A stretch of DNA of 47,566 nt from Candidatus Collierbacteria bacterium GW2011_GWB2_45_17 (lineage in GTDB: Bacteria > Patescibacteriota > Microgenomatia > UBA1400 > MFAQ01). The notes below the pieces were generated by a model, which saw only the letters and a list, made by a program, of their open reading frames with translations, did no database searches and was not told the DNA's origin. The translations under genes and the position numbers were made by a program. Shown one piece after another: positions 15,181-21,955 of this stretch (position 1 is the stretch's first letter; each line of letters opens with the position of its first letter). The stretch lies in contig LCKO01000002.1 in the NCBI GenBank assembly GCA_001001485.1, positions 1-47,566 of the forward strand, in the 5' to 3' direction.

Positions 15181-15294
15181 TCATTGCGAACCCGCCGTGG
15201 CGGGTGTGGCAATCCATCCTCGTCATCCTGAGCGAAGTCGAAGGATCTCACTCCACCCGTCATTGCGAGGAGGAATCTCCGACGTGGCAATCTC
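15181..15294. repeat. Cluster of CATTGCG...GGCAATC and GTCATCCTGAGCG repeats
   Basis: Three elements in a row: CATTGCG-(CCCGCCGTGGCGGG)-TGGCAATCC (about 15182-15215), CGTCATCCTGAGCGAAGTCG-type (about 15219-15248) and CATTGCGAGG-...-GTGGCAATCT (about 15261-15294). The first and third share ends but differ in the middle, as in the copy at 4217-4266. No gene lies in this spacer. Confidence 0.65.
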
Positions 15295-15307
15295 ACTCCA
15301 ACAAATA

Positions 15308-15313
15308 TATAAT
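15308..15313 (+). promoter_or_regulatory. -10 box of pilin 9, 6 nt before its ATG
   Basis: TATAAT with TGGCAA 17 nt upstream; the -35 lies within the last dispersed repeat. Confidence 0.55.
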
Positions 15314-15319
15314 TAGCCT

Positions 15320-15670
15320 ATGTCCTTTCAACTTGCCACCCCCGTATATGCCACCACAGAGGCCCAAAAATGTTGGGAGGGTGCAGAAATGGCATCTGAT
15401 GGGGTAGCTACCATTCAAGGCATCACCTGTGTTCTCCAAAATGTTCTTCAGCCCCTCCCCGCCCTGATTGCCCTCGCCGCCGTGGTGATGATCATCATGG
15501 CCGGAATTAGAATCATCAACGCGGGTAGCGACCCCAAGGCCCTCGCCGCCGCCTGGGCTTCTTTCACTTACGCCCTCATTGGCCTGATTCTTCTCGCCGT
15601 CGTCTGGCTGGTCCTCATCATTATCAAAAACTTTACCGGCGCCGACATCACCAACTTCAAGTTTCAGTAA
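15320..15670 (+). CDS. Pilin-like small membrane protein 9 (divergent)
   Basis: 116 residues with two transmembrane helices (about 46-70 and 84-108). The loop NAGSDPKALAAAWASFTYALIGL keeps the spacing but not the GGDK core of the other copies. Two cysteines (about 15 and 35) precede helix one. It is separated from the other copies by a terminator and repeats and sits 28 nt before the large secreted protein, so it may be a specialised subunit working with that protein. Confidence 0.72.
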   Translation: MSFQLATPVYATTEAQKCWEGAEMASDGVATIQGITCVLQNVLQPLPALIALAAVVMIIMAGIRIINAGSDPKALAAAWASFTYALIGLILLAVVWLVLIIIKNFTGADITNFKFQ

Positions 15671-15698
15671 CAGACTCCTTCTCGTATAATTAGTTTTA

Positions 15699-18635
15699 GT
15701 GAAGAAATTTGTTCTTATTGTTTTGTCGCTATTGATACTTGATCTTTTTTTAACCAAATCTTCTTTGGCCGCCACCCCCACTCCTTCCCCCAGTGTCAAT
15801 CCGGTAATTCTACCCGGTCCCAATCCCGCTCCTCCTATCGGCATTCCTTGCGGCAATACTATGTGTCTTGAAGGCGAAGTCTGTATGCAATATCCCGGAG
15901 ACGTGGACCAGCACTGCGTTCCGGAACCTTTAGAAGAAAATCCCACCGTTCCGAATGAGTGTGGCAATACTGGTATCTTTCCTCCCAACAGCACTTGCTG
16001 GAATAAATTTAAAAATACTCAAACAGATATTAAGCTCTACGACAAAACTTGTATTTACGAGCCGGTCGTTCAATACTCTTCCACTCGCCGCCTCTATGGC
16101 AGTGACGACGAACAGCCTTATGCCATGTGCGGCATTGGGGAATGTGGCTTAAACTGCCCGGTGTCTCCCCCAGGAGGAGGTGACTCCGACTGTACTGTAG
16201 CCATGCTCGCCTACACCGATGTTCGCGATGCCGAGCTGGGTAGTTATGGCCCTAGTACAGATGCCGAAGCCACCTACTCAGCTGACTTTATCGCTCAAAA
16301 TTATCTCTATAACTCTCTTTTTGGCCGCCCCATGGACCTTTCCGACAGCTACGACCCTCAAAATACCGCCGGCAACGATGGCCGCCCCACCCGCGAAGCC
16401 TATCGCACCTACTGGCGTCTCCTTCCCGCTAGCCACCAAGCCAATCTCCGCTCTTTCGTCCTAAACATGGCTCACGACGACTTAATTCTGGACATCAAAT
16501 TTAACTTCACCGATACTAACGGTCTTAAAAAAGAAACCACCTTCAAAAAACTCTACGACGCTTTAAGAACCCAAGTGATTCTTTTTTGGCACTTTCCTTT
16601 TATTCGGGTCGGCTGTCTAACCAGTTATCCAGTTTGTCCGGAATACGCCCAAGCTACCCGAGAACTCAAGCCTGTTTTTCAAGACCTTCTGGACACTGCT
16701 CTGAAGCTCAATCTTCCTCTGGCCAACGCCGTTATTCAAATTTACAACATCGCTATCGCTGCCTTCGGTGGTGATCTGGATGGCCCATACGCAGCCTTTG
16801 TCCCTCTGGATTTCAGTAGCACACGAGGCTACATCGTCAAAAGAAAAGATCAGCTTGAAGAAGAGCTCTATGCCAAATACGACCGCTGGCTTAGAGATAC
16901 TTTTAATCAAAGCCGATACGGCACCGACAAACCCCAGCTCACCAACATCTCCAGAGAAAGTCTTCCTTACGTCGGGGCTATCTATCAAGGTCTCCTCTCT
17001 CCTAAGTTCGGTATGTTTCCAGCCTTACAACCCCAATGGATCATCGATAAATATGCCACCCCCAGTGGTATTTCCGATTACAAACTTGGCAACAAACCGG
17101 AAGATTTCCCTGAAGTCAAAATCGCCAAAAGAAATTTTTTGGAAGCTCTTCAAGAAGAAGTTAAAGCCCTCCTCTCCAATCCCTTGGGTTGGCTCTCCTC
17201 AAAGATCAAAAGTTTCTTTACTGATGAAGATCAGCTCAAGGGCTATACCAAAACCGACGTCGACAACAAAAACGACGTCATTAGACAAGCTTATGTCAAT
17301 ATGAAGGGTTGTCCCCTGCCGGTGAGTTATCATCTCCTCTCTCCCAAAACCGCCGCCAAGTCTCCCGACGACCACCACCAAGTTATTTCTATCCCCGGGA
17401 ACCAACTTGCTTGGGCCTATACTCCCGAAAGTCGTCCTTTGTGGAAATATGAATGCAGAACTATAAACAATAAACAAGTGTGCCAAGATTGGTATGACCC
17501 TTGCCCTCCCGGCGACGAACATTACGAGTTAGGAAACTTGTGCTACACCAGAAAATGGACTGTTAGCGGCACTAAACACGGTAAAGCCCTGACAGTTCTT
17601 AACAATCCCAAACAAACCGATATCAAAGAAACCGTCGCCGGTAACGACAAGTTCTCTTTTTTCAAAATGATACTCCCTGATGGTGCTAGTAAAATCACTG
17701 ATGCCAGTATCGATGCCCCGATCGCCAAAAACTTCGTCTCCGATGCCGGCGCCGCCACCGGTCCAAATGGCAGCTCCGTCATGCTTAATCCCGCCGAGCC
17801 CATCAACCGTATCAACAATCTGGCTCAGGACTCCATGCATCTTCTTCAAAACTGCTGGGTGGTTCCCGAAGGTTTACAAAACTCCCCCCGGTGTGATTTG
17901 TCTTTATCTCCAGAAGCCTCCACCAGCGCTTGCACCGGCGAAGCTTTTGAGAAACTCACTGGCGATAAAACACCTCCCTCTCCTGCCGGTGAAAACTTCT
18001 TCAACTCTTTCATCAATCCCAAACTCACTCCGGAAGTTATCAGTGCCTACGCCGAAGCCGAAAAAAGCACCGGAGTTCCTTGTGAGGTCTTGGCCGGCAT
18101 CCACTTCAAGGAAGGTGACAACAATCCCGATCAAGATCTCCAGAGCGGTGCCCCTCTAGCCGGTCGGTCTCTCACCGAGTCTGCCATCGCCGCCGCCGAA
18201 GAACTCAAAGCCAAGGCCGGCGGAGCCATTACAACCATAAATCAACTGATCTCAGCTCTTTCTGCCTATAATGGCGGCGGCAACAGCAACTGCCAAGCCG
18301 GTGGCAGTAACTCCTGCGCCCCCACCGATCGATGTGGCCAAACCGTGGCTTGTACTGTCGATGCCAGTGCCTGCAAGTGTGTCGGTACTCCCGAGCCTGG
18401 TTCTTGTCGAGCCAACTGCCCCACCGGTTTCCCTTATCCCTTTAGTTACCCCTACTGTCCACCGGCTTCCACCGGTTACGACGATCCTTATGTCACCAAT
18501 TTTTGGATCTCCCCCGTTCACGATCAAATGTATATTTTATATATGTACGACTGCACCCAAACCAGACCCTATCTCGATGCTCGTCCCGGTACCCTAACTG
18601 TGGCCATTAGTTTATTTCTTCAGGAAACAAAATAA
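15699..18635 (+). CDS. Large secreted Cys-rich protein with lysozyme-like (transglycosylase) domain
   Basis: 978 residues with GTG start; TATAAT (15685-15690) lies 8 nt upstream. A signal peptide (to about 24, SSLA-AT) is followed by a Pro-rich linker and a first Cys-rich region (about 50-165). The long middle part is unrecognised. Near residues 780-855 is a lysozyme/SLT-like segment (AEAEKSTGVPCEVLAGIHFKEG, then SALSAYNGGG) with a probable catalytic Glu in FKEG, and a second Cys-rich tail follows (about 862-925). In T4SS loci such VirB1-type enzymes open peptidoglycan. No closing transmembrane anchor is seen. The domain call is by motif. Confidence 0.75.
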   Translation: MKKFVLIVLSLLILDLFLTKSSLAATPTPSPSVNPVILPGPNPAPPIGIPCGNTMCLEGEVCMQYPGDVDQHCVPEPLEENPTVPNECGNTGIFPPNSTCWNKFKNTQTDIKLYDKTCIYEPVVQYSSTRRLYGSDDEQPYAMCGIGECGLNCPVSPPGGGDSDCTVAMLAYTDVRDAELGSYGPSTDAEATYSADFIAQNYLYNSLFGRPMDLSDSYDPQNTAGNDGRPTREAYRTYWRLLPASHQANLRSFVLNMAHDDLILDIKFNFTDTNGLKKETTFKKLYDALRTQVILFWHFPFIRVGCLTSYPVCPEYAQATRELKPVFQDLLDTALKLNLPLANAVIQIYNIAIAAFGGDLDGPYAAFVPLDFSSTRGYIVKRKDQLEEELYAKYDRWLRDTFNQSRYGTDKPQLTNISRESLPYVGAIYQGLLSPKFGMFPALQPQWIIDKYATPSGISDYKLGNKPEDFPEVKIAKRNFLEALQEEVKALLSNPLGWLSSKIKSFFTDEDQLKGYTKTDVDNKNDVIRQAYVNMKGCPLPVSYHLLSPKTAAKSPDDHHQVISIPGNQLAWAYTPESRPLWKYECRTINNKQVCQDWYDPCPPGDEHYELGNLCYTRKWTVSGTKHGKALTVLNNPKQTDIKETVAGNDKFSFFKMILPDGASKITDASIDAPIAKNFVSDAGAATGPNGSSVMLNPAEPINRINNLAQDSMHLLQNCWVVPEGLQNSPRCDLSLSPEASTSACTGEAFEKLTGDKTPPSPAGENFFNSFINPKLTPEVISAYAEAEKSTGVPCEVLAGIHFKEGDNNPDQDLQSGAPLAGRSLTESAIAAAEELKAKAGGAITTINQLISALSAYNGGGNSNCQAGGSNSCAPTDRCGQTVACTVDASACKCVGTPEPGSCRANCPTGFPYPFSYPYCPPASTGYDDPYVTNFWISPVHDQMYILYMYDCTQTRPYLDARPGTLTVAISLFLQETK

Positions 18636-18636
18636 T

Positions 18637-19203
18637 ATGAATAAAAAAATTCTTCTAGCTTTCATCACCATCACTCTTTTTGTAAGCCTAGTCACCCTCG
18701 CCATTCTCCGGTATCGCTCCCAAAAAGTCGCCGTTACTCAAACAGTTCCCTTGATTCCTTCTTCTTCCACACCTCGCGTTTCCAGACCGGAAGCCGAAAT
18801 TACTCGAACGCCCGGCATTCCGGTCCAAACGGATGTCTCCGCCACCACCAAACAAATCACCGACGAGGTCTCTCTTCTCGAAAAAGACAAGATTTTTGAC
18901 TCCCTCCCTCTTCGTCAAGAAAACTTTGTTACCTCTGTCGGCCTCAAAACCACCATCAATATTTATTCTTTCTTCTACGATCCAGCCTCCAGCATTCGTC
19001 TGGAAATCTACGGCCTAAACTACAATTTATCCGAGCTCACCGGCCAGAATGCCATCGCTTTTAAAGAATCTTTCCTGGAAGCCAAAAAACAGCTAACCGC
19101 CAAAGGCGTCGTCCTTAAAAATCTTCAGGTCGTCTACGGCAACCGCCAATACATCCAAGATACCGCCACCTACTGGGTCAAGGCTTTCAAACTCCTTGAT
19201 TAA
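18637..19203 (+). CDS. Hypothetical single-pass membrane protein
   Basis: 188 residues with one N-terminal transmembrane helix (about 4-24), a Pro/Ser/Thr-rich linker (about 35-70) and an extracytoplasmic mixed alpha/beta domain (about 85-188). It starts 1 nt after the large secreted protein, so the two are surely co-expressed. Not recognised. The layout (short inside, one helix, outer domain) resembles the small VirB8-like or lipoprotein accessory subunits of T4SS, but no motif supports that. Confidence 0.7.
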   Translation: MNKKILLAFITITLFVSLVTLAILRYRSQKVAVTQTVPLIPSSSTPRVSRPEAEITRTPGIPVQTDVSATTKQITDEVSLLEKDKIFDSLPLRQENFVTSVGLKTTINIYSFFYDPASSIRLEIYGLNYNLSELTGQNAIAFKESFLEAKKQLTAKGVVLKNLQVVYGNRQYIQDTATYWVKAFKLLD

Positions 19204-19240
19204 AGATAACTAGTCTATTTAGGAATCTCTGCCTGTTGTG

Positions 19241-19246
19241 TATAAT
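19241..19246 (+). promoter_or_regulatory. -10 box of the AbiE-like module, 6 nt before its ATG
   Basis: A perfect TATAAT; the ATG at 19253 would be at or next to the transcription start. Confidence 0.6.
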
Positions 19247-19252
19247 AAAAGC

Positions 19253-19507
19253 ATGGATGAATGGCTAAAAGAGCGGAAGGGCTACTGGTGGTGGGTCCAA
19301 GATGTGACTCAGTTAGACAAAGAGGCCATCCTTGAAGGAATTATGAACTACGGTACTTGGAATGATTTTTTGTACCTAAAAAAACAGTGGGGTTTGCCGA
19401 TAATAAAGGAGCTTTTTTATTACATGACCGTGGAAAAAAAGCGGGTTAATTTGCGAAAAGAGCCAATTGCTCTCTACACAAATTATTTAACCAAATATGC
19501 AGACTAG
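19253..19507 (+). CDS. Small antitoxin-like partner of the AbiEii-type protein
   Basis: 84 residues, MDEWLKERKGYWWWVQDVTQLDKEA..., with the phrase ILEGIMNYGTWNDFLYL typical of small proteins that precede AbiEii-type nucleotidyltransferases ('iierileyGt.ed...l'). No transmembrane segment. I chose ATG 19253 (TATAAT 6 nt upstream), not GTG 19238, which would lie upstream of the -10 box. It overlaps the next gene by 11 nt. Base composition is more AT-rich than the flanking T4SS genes, suggesting recent acquisition. Confidence 0.65.
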   Translation: MDEWLKERKGYWWWVQDVTQLDKEAILEGIMNYGTWNDFLYLKKQWGLPIIKELFYYMTVEKKRVNLRKEPIALYTNYLTKYAD

Positions 19508-20111
19508 TATCCTGACAAAAAACCAGCTTGATTTGATCCCGCTCGTCACAAACTTTGGTCAAAAAGGGTACTACCTCGTGGGGGGGACAGCTTTAGCCTT
19601 GCAACTAGGACACAGACACTCGCTCGATTTTGATTTGTTTTCTAATCAATCTTTTGACAACAAAAAAATTACGACCACAGTACGAAAAAAATTTACCGTA
19701 CCAAAAATTTATATTAGTAGTCGTGATGAGCTGACACTGATGGTTCATGAGACAAAAATGACTTGGTATCATTTTCCTTATAAAGTTCCGTGTAATATTA
19801 GCTGGCCAGGTGTGATTCTGATGCCTGACGTTTTGACCATTGCGGCCATGAAGGCGTTTGCTCTGGGACAACGAGCCAAGTGGAAAGATTATGTGGATTT
19901 GTATTTTGTATTGAAAGAACATAGTTTAGATAATATTGTCGAAAGGGCAAGAGAGCTATTTGGGACAGAAGTCAATGACCGAATTTTTCGTGAACAATTG
20001 TCCTATTTTAGCGACATCAACTACCAAGAACGGCCAGAATACATGCCCGGGTTTGAGGTAAGCGACGAAGAGATAAAAAAAGTTCTCTCTGATATCGCCT
20101 GTACAGAGTAG
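19497..20111 (+). CDS. AbiEii/AbiGii-family nucleotidyltransferase toxin
   Basis: 204 residues. The nucleotidyltransferase core is visible as YYLVGGTALALQLGHRHSLDFDLFS, with GG and the DFDLF metal-binding aspartates near residues 40-52, and then LTIAAMKAFALGQRAKWKDYVDLYFVL, the downstream family motif with conserved K and D. AbiEii toxins transfer nucleotides to tRNA or other targets and act in type IV toxin-antitoxin and phage-defence modules. With the overlapping small gene it forms a module inserted between the pilin part and the VirB6 part of the T4SS locus. Confidence 0.85.
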   Translation: MQTSILTKNQLDLIPLVTNFGQKGYYLVGGTALALQLGHRHSLDFDLFSNQSFDNKKITTTVRKKFTVPKIYISSRDELTLMVHETKMTWYHFPYKVPCNISWPGVILMPDVLTIAAMKAFALGQRAKWKDYVDLYFVLKEHSLDNIVERARELFGTEVNDRIFREQLSYFSDINYQERPEYMPGFEVSDEEIKKVLSDIACTE

Positions 20112-20148
20112 CGGCAGGATATTTTGAGTTTTTCCAACCGGTTTCCTG

Positions 20149-20154
20149 TATAAT
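20149..20154 (+). promoter_or_regulatory. -10 box upstream of the VirB6-like gene
   Basis: TATAAT preceded directly by TG, with TTGAGT about 19 nt further upstream. The ATG is 10 nt downstream, so the predicted leader is only a few bases. Confidence 0.55.
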
Positions 20155-20164
20155 TTTTATTGCT

Positions 20165-21943
20165 ATGCGACCTGTCCAAAAATATCTCAGCCTCATCTTT
20201 CTTGCCATCTTACTTTCGGCCTCTCTCTTTTTCGTCGCCTTCATTCCCACCGTTCAAGCCGTCGACCTGCCTTTCTTCCCCGGCATACCCGGAATCGCTC
20301 AGCCAAAAACCCTTCAAGATTACGCAAAGGAATTTTGTGACAAACGTTCCGGCGACTTGATGAACTTGGAAACCTGGTACTCCGGCAAATGTGCTTCAGG
20401 TGTAGACACACTCAGTGGTGAAGGGGTTGGTTTTGTCGATATCATCATTCTTCAAGGGGTTGAATGGGTCAACACTCTCATGCTCGGATCACCTCAAGAT
20501 AATTTTTTAGATTCCGTCACCAAACAACTAAAACTTCTTAAGGCTTTTAAGGACAAACTTTCATCTGGAAACATTACCCCATCACAAATTGACATGGCTT
20601 CAATTAATGGCGGAGGGATCATTCCGTCGATTGCTGGTTTGTCCGGTAAACTCATTACCACCAAACCGGCCAGTTCGGTTGATTATTTAGCTTATGTTTC
20701 CTCCAATTTAAAAAATCACCATGTAATTAATGAAGCTTACGCCGCCGGACCGGGATATGGATTTCAAGCACTCGCCCCCATTCTTCCTCTTTGGCGAGCA
20801 TTCAGAAATATTGCTTACCTCCTTTTTGCTCTCGGTTTTGTCCTTTATGGTGTCATGATCATGTTCCGTGTCCGCATTGATTCCAAGACAGCCGCTACAA
20901 TCCAACTTGCTATACCCAAACTCATTGTTACCCTACTGTTAATCACTTTTTCTTACGCTATAGTCGGTTTTTTAATCGATATTTCTACTGTTGTAACAGC
21001 CATGATGATCAGTGTTCTAAAGGTCGGAGGTATCATTAGTTTTGATGTTCATCCACTTATTGATATGGCGAGTGGAAGATTTTTAGGGGCTGTCGGTTCG
21101 TTCATTGTTAACACCATTTCCGCCATTATCGTAGCACCATTTATATTTTTTAATCTATTAATCGGTGGAGCAATCGGTATCGTCGTCACCGTAATTGCTG
21201 ACATCATCGGCGTTGTCAGCGGAATCGGCCTCCTTATTTCCATAATCATTTTTATCGCCGTCGGCATCTCATACTTTAAACTCATATTAAAACTCTTTCA
21301 AGCGTATTTCAGCATCATTATCAACTTGATTTTTAGTCCAGTAATCCTACTCGGTAATTTGATGCCAGGATCAAATGCCACTGGTTCTTGGTTGATGTCT
21401 ATCGTTGGCAACCTTGCTGTCTTCCCTGTCGCCTCATTCTTTCTTGTACTTTCCTACGCTCTTATGGTTCAACCCATTCTTTCTTTTTTTCCCAATTGGA
21501 TACCTGGCCTTGGCGGAACTAACGCACTCGAAACACTTCTCGGAGTTAGATCTTTTTCGACCGCCGGTAATATCTGGACACCTCCATTAACCATCGGGGC
21601 GGGGATTGTCTCCTCTAACCCTAACCCAATTATTGGTAGCAGTGTGGGCAGTCTTATGCTAGCCACAATAGGTTTTGGATTACTCCTTATGGCCAGTAAA
21701 TACTGCGAAATGGTCGAGAAGGCTCTCAAGACTCCTCCATTCCCTTACGGTGCCGCCATCGGAGAAGCTTTAAAATATGGCGTTAACACGCATGAATCTT
21801 GGGCAAAAAAGGGTTATGCCGGAGCACCAAGTAAGGTTAGAGACTATCTGGGATCAAAATATGGTGGGCCGGACGCCGACACAAGACCGGTTCTCAAAGG
21901 AACCAATATTAATGCCGGGGAGTTATTTGGAGGAAAAAAGTAA
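20165..21943 (+). CDS. VirB6/TrbL-like polytopic membrane protein
   Basis: 592 residues. A signal peptide (about 1-29) and an extracytoplasmic region (about 30-205) precede a hydrophobic core with seven or more transmembrane helices (about 215-525), including the stretch IILAPFIFFNLLIGGAIGIVVT-like and long Ile/Val runs. The C-terminus (about 530-592) is charged. This is the layout of VirB6/TrbL channel proteins of Gram-positive-like T4SS. Sequence identity between VirB6 families is low, so the call leans on topology and on VirB4/PrgI nearby. Confidence 0.7.
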   Translation: MRPVQKYLSLIFLAILLSASLFFVAFIPTVQAVDLPFFPGIPGIAQPKTLQDYAKEFCDKRSGDLMNLETWYSGKCASGVDTLSGEGVGFVDIIILQGVEWVNTLMLGSPQDNFLDSVTKQLKLLKAFKDKLSSGNITPSQIDMASINGGGIIPSIAGLSGKLITTKPASSVDYLAYVSSNLKNHHVINEAYAAGPGYGFQALAPILPLWRAFRNIAYLLFALGFVLYGVMIMFRVRIDSKTAATIQLAIPKLIVTLLLITFSYAIVGFLIDISTVVTAMMISVLKVGGIISFDVHPLIDMASGRFLGAVGSFIVNTISAIIVAPFIFFNLLIGGAIGIVVTVIADIIGVVSGIGLLISIIIFIAVGISYFKLILKLFQAYFSIIINLIFSPVILLGNLMPGSNATGSWLMSIVGNLAVFPVASFFLVLSYALMVQPILSFFPNWIPGLGGTNALETLLGVRSFSTAGNIWTPPLTIGAGIVSSNPNPIIGSSVGSLMLATIGFGLLLMASKYCEMVEKALKTPPFPYGAAIGEALKYGVNTHESWAKKGYAGAPSKVRDYLGSKYGGPDADTRPVLKGTNINAGELFGGKK

Positions 21944-21955
21944 AAACAGGTACTT

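Noticed and set aside
15181-15294. Repeat cluster considered as a small RNA gene
   Set aside because: Each part recurs elsewhere with a different middle, as expected of dispersed repeats; no promoter or terminator frames it.
15293-15994. Open minus-strand frame of 233 codons
   Set aside because: It runs antisense through pilin 9 and the start of the large secreted protein, both with strong coding features; composition is Gly/Asp-rich as expected of a shadow.
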